Part shown: positions 21,095 to 31,886 of the stretch, piece by piece
Layout of the letters: the number at the start of each line of letters is the position of its first letter
How positions within the stretch are numbered: position 1 is the first letter of the stretch
Assembly (NCBI GenBank): GCA_025449115.1
Contig: JAHLKC010000044.1
Span: 186,001-250,000 of the forward strand
Direction of reading: 5' to 3'
DNA length: 64,000 bases
Source: Chytridium lagenaria
Lineage: Eukaryota; Chytridiomycota; Chytridiomycetes; Chytridiales; Chytridiaceae
Program-made: the position numbers and the translations under genes
Notes under the pieces: generated by a model
What the model was told of the DNA's origin: nothing
The model's database searches: none
What the model saw: the letters and a program-made list of their open reading frames with translations, nothing else

Positions 21095-24000
21095 CTACGA
21101 ATACTTTGGCAACCCTTCCCCAGTCTCACTTTTCCCAGCATGCATTTCATCAAACAATTTCGCCTTCTCCGATTTCTCAGGTGTAGCCGTCACAGTCGGG
21201 AGTGTGAGACACCGAACAGGAAAGTATCCAGCCCCATCCGATTTAACGGTCCGACCGCGAGCCCATCCATCATCAAAGACCTCACTAAAAAAAAACATGA
21301 GTGAAAGGGACAGGAAGGAAGGGACTTACAGGACTTCAATGAGATCGCCGACTTCCAGTAAAATCTCGTCGTCAAGGGTTGGGGTGAACGCGTATTGGAC
21401 TCTAAAGACGTGGGAGCCTGACGTGGTGGATGGAGATGCTTCTAGGGATGCAGAGGTGAGGGTTTCGGGAACAGGGGGGAGGGGTTGACTTGGAGGTGGG
21501 GGGAGTGAACCTAAAAGGTGGGGTAGCAGAGGCTTGTTGCTGCTGTATGGAAGAAGGTTGTTGTTGTTGTTGTTGCTGTTGTTGTTGCTGTTGATACTGT
21601 TGTTGTTGTTGGTCTTGGTACGACTGCTGCGGTGGTTGTTGTTGTTGTGAATAAGACTGTTGATGCGGGATTTGTTGTTGTTGTTGATAAGATTGGAGCC
21701 CTGGAGTTGGCGATTGTGATGGTTGTGGCAGGTTCCGCAAGGACGGTGACGATCCTCCGGTTCCCTGATTAGGATAAAACGCTGTCGGTGACGGGTTTGA
21801 CGATGGCGTTATGGGATAATTGTTCCCATTCTGATAAGGTGCAGGGACGGTATACACGGATGAAGCGTTTTCCGAAAAGTGCAGACCAAAGTGGGGATGA
21901 ATTTGAGGTTTGGCTGAGAGGCGACATGGGAAGGGTTGTGCGCCAATGCTGTGATTGGAACCTGAGGAGGCGTTGGAGTAGCGAACAACAGGGGATCGCC
22001 ATTGGTCCTGTGAGTTGGCGCGAGATGCCATCGAGACGCCACCACCGGAACGGACGCTGCTCGCGTGAGAGAGATTGGTGCTGCCACCGCCGCCGCCGCA
22101 AGCATGAGATCGTTCATGCCGCTGGTGATGGAGGACATGTTGTTGGATTGGAATCGACCACCGGATCCAGCAGAGCCTTGAGATGAAGCGGATTTGCGAC
22201 GGCACCGACAAAGGGGGAGTCGCTGTTTTGTGTAGCAGTGCGTTGTGAGCCTGGTTTACGTTGAGAGGGAGAGGAGGAGACACCGAGGACATGATATCGG
22301 CTAGGTCTTGGATTTTATCCTTTTTTACGACGTTCACTACCGCCCGAGGAATGGGTGAGGGCGACAGAGGAACGGCGTTGAGGATTTTGAGGACGAGCGA
22401 ACCAAGCGACCGGGGTTGGGACTGAAGCGAGGAGACGATCGTCGTCGTCTGCGGATGTGCAGATTTTGAGGGGAAGGAAAAAGGTTGATTTTTTGGATGA
22501 CATGAGTTTTGAGAGATGCACCGTGACTTGGAAACATGTTCAAGGAGGAACGGATCCAGTTCGGCGTCGGCTTGCATGGCTGAAAAGGGGATTTCAAGTT
22601 CATGAAAATGGTTGGGGAGCCTGGTGCGAGCATAGGAGGTTTGGTGCGCATCGAGTGACCGACGGATCCATGGATGGTGGCGGGGATGGAGAAGTTGGGG
22701 CTGGCTGCCATTGACAGGGGCTTCGCGTGACGGAGACGTTGCATGAGCACGCATTCGACGAGGGTAACGCGGGAGGTGGGTTCAGTGCCGTCGTCGAGTT
22801 GAAGTTCGATGAGAATATTGCGACGATCTTTAAGGCTCCAGAGCTTGGGGACGATGGCTCTGAATGAGAGTTCGCCTGAATATTTTGAAGGAGAGATGAG
22901 GGTGAGTTATTGTGTGGGATGATTATAGATGGATAATGGAATAATAAATGTAAAGGAGAAATAAACTGACCATTCGGTGCAGTGGTACCAACACACCGCT
23001 GAACTGCAGGGGGTTTCAGAAGGGAATGGTCTGAACCAGTGAATAGGATAACATCTACGAACGGCAAGAGGCCTAGAAGCCGTGTCTTCTACCATGATAT
23101 TTTGAACAAGAGAATGAAGAGTGGCAGTGACTCGTAGGAACGGAAATGGTCAGATACACTCCCACAAGGACCCGGTGGAATGGCAGGAACTTTAACATTC
23201 TCGTTGGATGTGTGGAGATTGGATGGAATGTCTAATGCGAATGGGAAATCGTGTCTAGTAATATAAATTGTATGGTGAGTAAAAGGAGTGCATAGAGATG
23301 TTGGTAAATTACTAATTAGAAAGTAGCAAAGCTCGCTCTACGAGCGAGATTATAATAGTATAAAACTCTATATCATAGTAATGTCATAACTCTTGATGAA
23401 GAGTATAGAATACTGCTCGCCGTCGCTCGCATTGGAGATATTAGCTCGCTGTCGCTCGCGATGAATGTATGTGCTCGCTCTCGCTCGCAAAAAAAACACG
23501 GCATCAGGCCCTTCGGGCCTGAAGAAAGAGAACTGCTCGCTGTCGCTCGCAGCCCGCTGTCGCTCGCAGCCGCTATCACTCACAGCCCGCTATCGCACAC
23601 AGTAACTCACCTTCCAACTTGCAAACCTTGATCAAACTCGACTCTAGAGCTTGGCTGCCAGAGCAACAATTTCAACAGAGTCTCATGAGCGCCAATTCTG
23701 CCGCCTCTGAACCTGAGAATCAGCTTTTTCCGCGACCAAGGGAGAGTGATCAATGGTGATTCTGACGACACCATCAATAGTTCTTTTTTTAGCCAAGAGA
23801 ATGAGTTCCTGTTGGGCAGGGTTGTCTGTAGAGTACTCTAGGGAAGAGACGGCATGGAGATGTTCGATGGGAGGGAGATCAATGGTTTGACGAGAGAGAA
23901 GGAATTCAATGAAAATGTGGCGTTGTTGGTTGGGGAGAGAGAGGGACATGCTTGTCATGGTGGTCATGTTGGTAGTGTTGATTTGTTGGCCACCAAATCC

Positions 24001-24443
24001 ACTCCAAAGCCGCCACCCCCTCCACCTCTTGATCCCATGTCGTTGGAAGGCATGCCCATACCATGGTGTCGAGAGCTCCCACCTCCACCTCCACCTCCCA
24101 TCATTGCATTTGAAGACATCATCTTGCTTGATGGCTTGTTCTTGTTGTTTCAAAGTGGTAAAAAGCTTGTTGAGGTAGAGTGTGATCAAGTCTCCTATTG
24201 CACAAAAGATCTCTCTCTCTTTTTCCACGCTGCTCTCCTTTGTTTCTTCCAAGTGCCCTCCAAAGAAACGACGACTAGGCCAGGTCAAGACGGCTTGCAA
24301 TGCAGGAGTCTTGATCGTTTGATGAAGGTGTGAGAAAGTTGATTTTGATGGTTTCAGCAAGGTAAGAAAATGAACAAAAAAGAAAATCAACAAAAAAGAT
24401 GGATGGGGTGTGACTGTGAGGGGGGAGGCGGGGGTTGCTCCAT
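21095..24443 (-). CDS. Poly-Q, C-terminal SH3-domain protein
   Basis: A multi-exon gene, perhaps two, of unrecognised family. The secure part is the C-terminus. An exon encoding FRVQYAFTPTLDDEILLEVGD (about 21400-21330) ends at a GTAAGT donor and joins after a TTTTTTTAG acceptor to DDGWARGRTVKSDGAGYFPV. Together they form one SH3 domain followed by a 35-residue tail ending at 21095. Upstream are long glutamine runs (21540-21690), Ser/Pro/Gly-rich sequence, and more structured exons at 22750-23090 (VILFTGSDHSLLKPP, VPKLWSLKDRRNILIELQL) and 23690-24340 (FCAIGDLITLYLNKLFTTL, a Gly-rich linker, LLLAKKRTIDGVVRITIDH). A possible start is the ATG at 24443 with a Pro-rich beginning. Internal frame changes are unresolved. 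SH3 suggests a cortical or cytoskeletal adaptor. Confidence 0.55.
21545..21690 (-). repeat. CAA/CAG trinucleotide repeat (poly-Gln)
   Basis: Interrupted CAA/CAG runs encode stretches of up to 12 glutamines within the SH3-domain gene. Such runs are prone to length variation. Confidence 0.8.
23331..23600. repeat. Dispersed GCTCGCTGTCGCTCGC repeats with a hairpin
   Basis: At least seven exact or near copies of a 16-base unit (GCTCGC, then TGT/CGT/TCT, then CGCTCGC) occur at about 23333, 23416, 23442, 23472, 23535, 23552 and 23570. The last copies are tandem and decayed. In their midst, 23507-23523 is a perfect 7-bp stem hairpin CAGGCCC-TTC-GGGCCTG. The block lies between presumed exons of the SH3 gene, probably in an intron or a gap between two genes, and is far more GC-rich than its flanks. 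Confidence 0.6.
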
Positions 24444-24519
24444 TGTAGTGACACAATGTGTAACCAAAGACAATTGATGTGTAACATGGAGGTGGGAAAC
24501 CCTTTTTTCCAAGTTGCAA

Positions 24520-25598
24520 AATAAATATATGAAATAATTTTTATATTTTAAATATAAATAAAATACATATTATGATAATTATATTTTAAAAGTCTTGCAA
24601 GTTGAATAAACTAATATACTATTATAAGTCGTTTGGCCTCACATGCTGTCGTTTGCTGTCCACAAGTATATTTATGTTTATCTGCATGTATGATGTATAC
24701 ATACATGTATTCACATATATAGATATATATATATACCTTGTAAGTAAACTAGATATATACATACACACACACCTATATACACACACACACATTCACTCAC
24801 ATATTCATAGATATATGACTGGTTTATAGATGGATATAGACACATGGGTTAGGGTTATTACATAAGAGATATCATATATAATACATTGCAACGTACATAT
24901 ATACTCTTATACTCTAATCTATTACAGTATACCTATGTACCTATAGGTAGTAGGTAAATACCATATATATATGTATATATGTATGTATGTATGTAGATGG
25001 ATAGGTATATGTACCTAGATTGTTTAAAGTATACATATCATAATCATATTTATATATTTACAATTCAATTCAATTTGTAAAAGTATACAATAATATATAA
25101 TACAATTTACAATTCAATTCAATATAATTTAAACAACCACTTTATCACTCACATGTTTTCCTTTAACAGCTATTATTACAGTATACCTAGGTACCGAATA
25201 ATATAATACCTACCTATATACCTATATACCTTGGTGCATAATCATTTTGTTATGTACATATTAAAGTGACAATTCATATTATTTATTTATTTATCATCAT
25301 CAATGTTGACATTCATTTTCCCCTCGGATCCATCCACGACCACCATCATCATCCAATTCATTCATTTATTATTATTAATTGATACCTCATAGGGTAGTAC
25401 AAGCAAAGTTCAAATGAAATATTGGCACAGCCAGATGACTCTGCCTCATATCCAATAAATAAATCATAAAACAACAAACAATCCCTCTCTCGCACAGTTT
25501 ACCTCTTCACCTACTGTACAATCACTACTACTGTGCAAGCACACACACACACACCACACACTACTCAACACAACGTCACCACTCACAACGTTACCAAT
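24520..25598. repeat. AT-rich microsatellite zone, no gene
   Basis: About 1.1 kb of simple sequence: TATA tracts (24721-24735, 24960-24985), GTAT/TATG repeats (24965-24995), CACA runs (24762-24792, 25538-25554), ACCTA-like repeats (24925-24955, 25186-25235) and repeated CAATTCAATTCAAT (25062-25075, 25109-25121). Open frames here are compositional artefacts. Confidence 0.7.
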
Positions 25599-26509
25599 AT
25601 GCACTCTACCTACGTAGACCCCACATTGTGGGGCGGATCCCTCTCGGCGACCAGGACGATCTTGAGAACGTAGAGTCAACGATGGTTGTGGCCAACGCTG
25701 GCTCTGCCAGTGTTGGTTGCATCGCAGAGGGTGGAAAGACTTGCGGCGACAACAACAACAGCGTCAGCCTGCAGTCTTTCTTCTCCTCTAGTGATTCCAT
25801 CAACGACTCTACCGCCTCAAGCTTTGTCGCCTTGCTCGCTACCCATACGCCTCGAGTTCCACGACACTCTTCTGTCGATACACAACATCAACTGTCTCTC
25901 TTTGATAGCTCCCAAGAATACCTCTTTGAACAGCAGAAAACGCTCAAACGAAACCATCAAACTGTAAGTTCTTCTTTTTCAATGCGTCTGCATTCCTAGC
26001 ACTTTTAGTTAAGCCCCCTTTGGGGACACGCTAAAACATTATATTTTATTATTATTATATTTCATTATTCCATCAAACCATCATGATCATTAACATTCCT
26101 GCCTTAGTCTGGATTACGAACGTCTCAGAGCAAAATCTCGTCTACCGGTTTATTAAAAAACTACCGACGCAACGCTTTAAGACAAAGGATAATAGCAGCA
26201 GCCGCACAGCACAACAACACAGCCAGACTTTTGCCCAAAAGAGCGAGCAGCACTGGAGTCTTGACAACGCGACCCTCAGCAACAACAGTAGTAGCCGCCA
26301 ACAAATTGACAGTCGGGACTACAATCAACGCTACAGTCGCGCCAACAGCAGCATCAAACAGCTCTACGGTCAGAGCCAACAACGCTACACACTCTGCAAC
26401 TCCATCGTCGCATCTGATTCCAGCTACTTATTCCAGCGAGCCAGCAGCAACAGCAACAACAACACTACAACGACGACAACGACAATTGCTCCGGGAAGGC
26501 CTGTTATAA
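25599..26509 (+). CDS. Low-complexity Ser/Ala/Gln-rich hypothetical protein
   Basis: Not recognised. The ATG at 25599 opens MHSTYVDPTLW; one extra G in the run at 25629-25632 would join it to IPLGDQDDLENVESTMVV. Exon 1 ends near 25967 at CT|GTAAGT after a basic helix (EQQKTLKRNHQ). An intron of about 150 nt with a TTAG acceptor leads to LLDYERLRAKSRLPVY, followed by a long Ala/Thr/Ser-rich stretch ending RRQRQLLREGLL. A further one-base discrepancy lies near 26175. The basic helix next to Leu-rich sequence could be a DNA-binding or coiled-coil segment, but no family can be assigned. Confidence 0.4.
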
Positions 26510-26784
26510 AGAGTATAGTGCCGCCTTCTACCACGCAAGAGAACTTCAAGACAGGAGCTCTCTTGTGCCAGCCAGCTTACTAGCCGCTTTCATCAACTTT
26601 CTGGGAAAACCGTCGTTTGACGCGTCCAATTTCCAAAAACACTCACACGCGCACACACGACTCAAGAAAGGATTATTCTCTAGCTACTCCGCTGGCAACA
26701 CCTTCTTTCTTAATCGCAACCAAAGACTTTGACTGTTACTCTCCTCCCATCACATCACCCTCTTTACTTGAAACTTTGGACGAA

Positions 26785-27694
26785 ATGGACTTCAACTTTT
26801 TCCCTCCTCTCGACACTCTTCTCAACTCTACAACCGCTCTTGAATCTCAGCAGTTTTTCAACACTACCACCACCACCACCCAGCAGCAGCAAACTTTCAA
26901 CAACGCCAACCCTTTTGACTTTTCCGACATTTTAATGATGGGCGACACCCTCTCCAACACCACCTCCGCCTCCACCTCCACAACACCTGAAGATGACTTG
27001 GACCGTCTCCTTGCAGGCTGCGCAGACCCTGACCTCGACTTTCTCTTTTCAGACCCATCCGTCTCCACCACCACCCCACAGACCAGCCCTGTATCTGAAA
27101 ATGAGGATTTCGAGTCATTCATGCGTCAACTCGAATCCCCCCTCCCTAGCGTCTCCCCCTCCACTTCCTTCTCCTCCCCTCCCTCCACCTCTCCCTCGAC
27201 GCCACCATCGCAGCCCTCTCCACCACCTCCTCTTCCTCCAACACCGTCACCCTCCCATGTCCACCTACGTAGCCCTCCTCAACGCCACATTTGCTCTCAT
27301 CAACAACACCCAAACCATCATCACCCCTCCCACCCCTCTCACCCCTCCCACCCCCATCACCCCTCCAACACCCCCCGTCGCCCTCTCCCCCCCAACAACC
27401 CCCGCCCCAACCGTCTCCTCTGAACGTCTCACCTCCACAGACGAACTCTGGCTCCGCACCATGGTCCGTCAAATCACTGAAGTCACATGCCCTTCCACCG
27501 GTCGTCCCAAATTCCGCTGTCCCGTGGACAGATGCAACCTCCTTGCTGAACGGCGGTACAATGTTCGCACGCACCTGAGAACACATTTGGTGAAACGGAG
27601 CAGGGATCATCGGTGTGATTGTGGAAGAACTTATATTAGGGTGTATGAACTTGAGAGGCATTGTAGAAAGACGGGGCATGGGAAGGCGTTGTGA
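26785..27694 (+). CDS. C2H2 zinc-finger putative transcription factor
   Basis: A likely DNA-binding regulator. The first in-frame ATG (26785) gives MDFNFFPPLDTLL, an acidic-hydrophobic stretch of activation-domain type. It is followed by Thr/Gln/Ser-rich sequence with acidic patches (TPEDDLDRLL, ENEDFESFM) and a Ser/Pro-rich linker. The C-terminal 80 residues carry two tandem C2H2 fingers: CPVDRC...H..RTH, then CDCGRTY...RH..TGH, where the second cysteine pair is spaced by one residue as in many fungal second fingers. The N-terminal half and the fingers lie in different frames; the switch is near 27240 in a C-rich run, so one base may be wrong or a short intron missed. No named orthologue recognised. 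Confidence 0.7.
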
Positions 27695-28315
27695 ATTCCT
27701 TTTTTTTTTGTATATTTATTTGGTTGCTTTTTTGTTATGGGTTGGCGCCCATCCCACTTGTTTGAAGATATGCTGTTGCTGGCATTCCGCTCTTTCTTCT
27801 TCTTCTTCTTCATCTTTATTTGATTTAAGCTCTCTTTTCTCTTTTTCTTCATCTCTGATTACTTTAAAACTGGATGCAACGTATCTCCGTTCTCCTCATT
27901 GTTATAAATATAAATAAAAATGATTGCAAAATATAGCACCGTTCCTTTTTATTCTAACACTGCATCTACCTGAAGCTAATTCACTTCAAAAGAACAAACG
28001 TCATAATATAACACCGTTCCTTTTAATTCTTTCATTTCATTTACTGAACCTGATTCACTTTAAACCCAATATTCAAAAAGCCTCGTCTCCACAATGCGAT
28101 TTTTTATTTTATTTCAGGGGGGAGTTTTCGTTATAAAAATAAAAACGTGTTTAAGAACAAAAAGTCATAACAACAAATATTTAGACGGGGACGTGTGTGA
28201 GAAACGGGAGATGACTCAATATCATTCCAGAAAAACAATACAAAAAAAGTGGCAGATAAAGTCTGGATATAAAAGATGTAGCTATGTAAAGAACGGACGC
28301 GTCGTGAGGGAGATT
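27695..28315. other. Intergenic with an imperfect tandem duplication
   Basis: Convergent intergenic region. It contains T-rich runs and two imperfect copies of a roughly 75-bp unit beginning AATATAGCACCGTTCCTTTT (about 27930) and AATATAACACCGTTCCTTTT (about 28004). No coding region supported. Confidence 0.5.
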
Positions 28316-30873
28316 CTAATTCTTTGGTCGAATACTTAGAGCCTCGTAAACCATTACCTTAAGAAAATAAATAATATTTAGGATAAAACATTCACCCACA
28401 AAGTTAACCAAAAAAATGAAAAAAAGTTTTATCGTGCTCACCTCCGTCGTCTTCCCCTTAAACTGCCGATACCCGACCTGCTCCGCCACAACCCACTCCT
28501 TCACACACTCATACGTAAACTCCGATATCAAAACCTGATCCCGACTCGACATATCACAAATCCTCGACGACGTATTCACCGTATCCCCAATACAAGTATA
28601 CTCTAACCGTTGCGAACTCCCAATAAACCCTGCAATCAATTCTCCCGTATTCACTCCAACTCCAATCGATATCGTGTCTTTGCCTTGGCGTTTGCGTTCT
28701 TCGTTCATCTCGCGGATCGTTTCTTTGAATTCGAGCGCGGCGGCTACCGAACGGTATTCAGAGTCGGTCTCGTCTTCCATGGTGCCAAAGACGGCCATGA
28801 GAGCGTCGCCAATGTATTTGTCGACGATGCCTTCGTATTTGAAGACGATGCGGACAAGCTGGAAAAATAGAAATAAAAATGGTTTAGATAAATTAAAGCA
28901 TCGTCATCAGCAAAACAGTATAATAAAAGACCAAACAAAGACAGAGAGCAGTAAAACCAAAGACGCGTAAATTCTATATCTAAAAACAATGACAAAAAAC
29001 TGGAAAATCACTCACCCTCTCAAAATAATCATTCAACAAATTCACAACCTCCATCGGCCCAACCTTTTCACTGAAATTCGTAAACCCCCTGATATCCACA
29101 AAGATAATCGTCCCAACAAGTTCCTTTCCTCCTCTCTGAATCGGATTCCCTCTACTTGTCATTCTATCCACAACATGCGGTGCAAGGAACCGAGAAAGTT
29201 GTTCCGTGATTTTAGCCTTTTGCTCAACCTCTTTAATCAAGATCGAGTTTTCAATGGCGACGGCGGTTTGATTGGAAATGGCTTTGACGAGGGAGAGATC
29301 TTTGGAGGAGAAGGAGTTGTTCATACGGTCTTTGGAGTCGAGGTGGAGAATACCGTGAACCTTATCAAATCAAGTGCCTGTTAGTTGTGGTATTATCCGT
29401 GGAATGATCAAGAATCGACAAACGAACCTTGTTATGCGCAACGAGCGGCACGCAGATAACACTTCGAATCTGTCCATATTTAACACTCGCTGCTTTTCCA
29501 AGCATGGGATCTTCACAAGCATCCTTGGATATCAATGCAATCCTAGTATCAAACACCCTCCTCAAAATCGTACTACTCAACAAAATCTCCCGTCCCTCAA
29601 TACTCTTCCCTCCCTGAGCTTGACGTAATGCGGCGCCAAGTTTCCCGTGTTCTCATCCACAAGCAGCACCACCCCACGATCAATCGGTAAAATCTCAAAC
29701 ATAAGATCAAGCGATTTCGCAAGCAACGGCGTGATATCATTCGTCAACGAAATTTTCGAAAGCTCATAAGCAAGTCTAAGTTTCTCATAATCCTCCTTCA
29801 ACGTGTTCACGTCCGTGATCTCCGTGCCTCTACAGAAATCAGTGTCTCCATCATCTGCAGGTATTTCCGCCGACACTGTGACGGTTTCTTCGTATTTCTT
29901 CTCGGATGGGAGGATGGTGACGAGTTTCACGTTCTCGTCGGTGATGCGACTGGATTGACGGTGGGCGTTGGGGCCGCCGAGGACTTGAGGGGGTTCTTTG
30001 CCTTCTGCGACAAAGGTGAGGTTGATGGTGCCGATGGAGATGCGGTCGCCGTCGACGAGTTGGCGGAGAGTGTTGGGTGCGATCATGACGTCGTTGATGC
30101 GGACGCCGTTGGAGGAGTTGCGGTCACGGATGCAGTAGCTAAAAAAAACAATACCTTTAATAAAAACAGCCTTTGAAAAAAAGGGAAAGAAGACGTTTAC
30201 CCATTATCCGTCTTTTTTACGACAGCATGATGCTTTGATATTTTGTTGCAGAGGAGGACAATGTGGTTGTCGTCTTTTCTTCCGATCGACGTTTCTTCGC
30301 GCACTAGAGGGAAATGGTTTTTACCACCAAATGAGGTGTAGCTGACGAGCTGAGCGGGTTGAGTTTTAACGGAAGATCTTTGCATTACTTAATGTTAGCC
30401 GTCTATATATTGGAAAAGGCGCATGCAGCCTTTAAATTCATGAAACCTACCTTCTGGGTGTAGTGTGGAGGATAATCTTACTCGCCCTCTGATTCCTCAG
30501 ATCCTTCATCGGATCAACCGAAGACACACCCGTAACGCTAGATTGATCATCACCCCATCCAGATCCCCTCCAACATCACTTCCAGTCACGCTAGCCCTCT
30601 AACCGATGAATCTACAACAGAGTAAGGGATCGACGGGTTCCTTCCTGCCGATGCTTGAGCTGTGTTCGGGGCGCTGTAGGCATCGGGGTGGGAGGAGGAG
30701 GCGTTGGAAGAATGGGAAGCGTTGCGGACGAGATGGTGGTGGTGGTGGAGGTGGTGTGGGGGAAGGGGATGGGCATTGTGAGATCCTCCACTGTTTACTG
30801 GCATACCGTTGTAAAGATCGGAAACGGTGTTGGATCGCGAATGCGAAAAATACTGATCACGATCTCTGTCCAT
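28316..30873 (-). CDS. FHA-GAF class III nucleotide cyclase
   Basis: A soluble adenylate- or guanylate-cyclase-like enzyme that would make a cyclic nucleotide from ATP or GTP. The N-terminal region (ATG at 30873 is the first candidate) is Ser/His-rich low complexity. An exon ending at an AG|GTAGGT donor (about 30452) joins to SSVKTQPAQLVSY. An FHA domain follows (SIGRKDDNHIVL, KISKHHAVV, SSNGVRIN), then a GAF domain (about 29800-29250) with TAVAIENSILIKEVEQK. The catalytic domain comes last: metal Asp in FVDIRGFTNFSEK and in DKYIGDALMAVFG, transition-state Asn/Arg in IGDTVNTSSRI. The last exon is MVYEALSIRPKN. FHA and GAF fused to a cyclase is typical of bacterial-type regulation by phosphoprotein binding and small molecules. 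One frame discrepancy occurs near 29630. Adenylate or guanylate specificity cannot be decided from sequence alone. Confidence 0.85.
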
Positions 30874-31504
30874 GATGGTGGGTTGTGCTTGCTTTTTAAA
30901 CTCAAGCCTTTTGTCGGATGAATGGGAGGTGACCACGGATTCTGAAGAAGAGATCCGGCTCTTCAAGCAAGTAAACCCGAGGAGAGGAAAATGTTTGAAA
31001 GCCTTCTTGCTGAAGAAAGTCTAGGTCTGCAACTGATGCGGAGAGGCTTTAACAATGTCTCGGGCTCTCTCGTCAAGGATATGTTGACTCGTGTCTTTCT
31101 GAAGGTGCCTTCCAGTGATCCCAAATCAAATGGAAAATGCCTCCTCACGTTAAAGCAAGTTGTTGCAATGATCGAGACGAGCAGGCGACTCTATGTTTAA
31201 ATCTCGAAAGGACCTGATTGAAGCGTATTATTTTGTTGTCACCTTCTGCGACGCTCGAAGATGGAAGGAAGCCCTCGACAAGCAGCAATAACGACGCAAA
31301 GAAATTTCCTTGAAGAAGGGGACGTTTGTTGTGAAACCTTGACACCGTATTATCTCAATCACAGCACCACTGCACTGCGCCTTTAGTCGCTTACGGCTCG
31401 TGCCTATATGCTGCTATGGGGATATTGGAGCGTGTCGAAGGAGTCAGAAGTCTAACATGGAAGGAATAAATCAAATGGATCCTAACTGGAACACTTTCAA
31501 ATGC
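30874..31504. other. Upstream region of the cyclase, no gene assigned
   Basis: Contains an open frame at 30991-31200 (+) and others on the minus strand without recognisable features. The cyclase gene may extend into 30874-30966, where the frame stays open. Confidence 0.35.
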
Positions 31505-31750
31505 TCAAACTTTAGAGTTGGATTCTGCAGCTGGTGAACTGCTGACGGCCACCTCAAGCTCAAACTTTCCTGCCCAAACCTCACCACGCTTCAAATATGC
31601 TTTGAGAGAGTCTTTCCTACTCTTATTAAAGCTTGAGTAACTAAAGATTGTTTGAAATACACTCATATTAGATAATGATTTATTAAGCTTTCCGACCACC
31701 TTTATAGCTACCGCTACCACCGCGAGACAAAGCAACGTGAGGCTTTCCAT
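31505..31750 (-). CDS. Possible 81-residue membrane protein
   Basis: Not recognised. A single open frame starts with MESLTLLCLAVVAVAIKVV, a hydrophobic segment that could be a signal anchor or a membrane segment. It continues with a basic, Ser-rich soluble part. It is divergent from the secreted-protein gene at 31887. It may be real because the hydrophobic start is well formed, but nothing else supports it. Confidence 0.3.
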   Translation of the reverse strand: MESLTLLCLAVVAVAIKVVGKLNKSLSNMSVFQTIFSYSSFNKSRKDSLKAYLKRGEVWAGKFELEVAVSSSPAAESNSKV

Positions 31751-31886
31751 TCCTAAATAACTTTCTCTACATTGATTACGAAGCGTATGCCAAAAATCAT
31801 AAAAACGCGCGTCGCCCCTTCACTTTTTTCGACATCTCATTGCCTAAATCTCAATCCCCTTAAAACCTGATTTTTGACGCGAAAAC

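Noticed and set aside
23331..23600. CRISPR-like array
   Set aside because: Spacing is irregular, units are 16 bases and partly tandem, and the locus is eukaryotic; no spacers of constant length.
24602..24829. Open frame in the AT-rich microsatellite zone
   Set aside because: Encoded residues follow simple repeats (Tyr/Ile/His runs).
30991..31200. 69-codon plus-strand frame near the cyclase start
   Set aside because: Plausible composition but no motif and it overlaps the probable 5' region of the cyclase gene.
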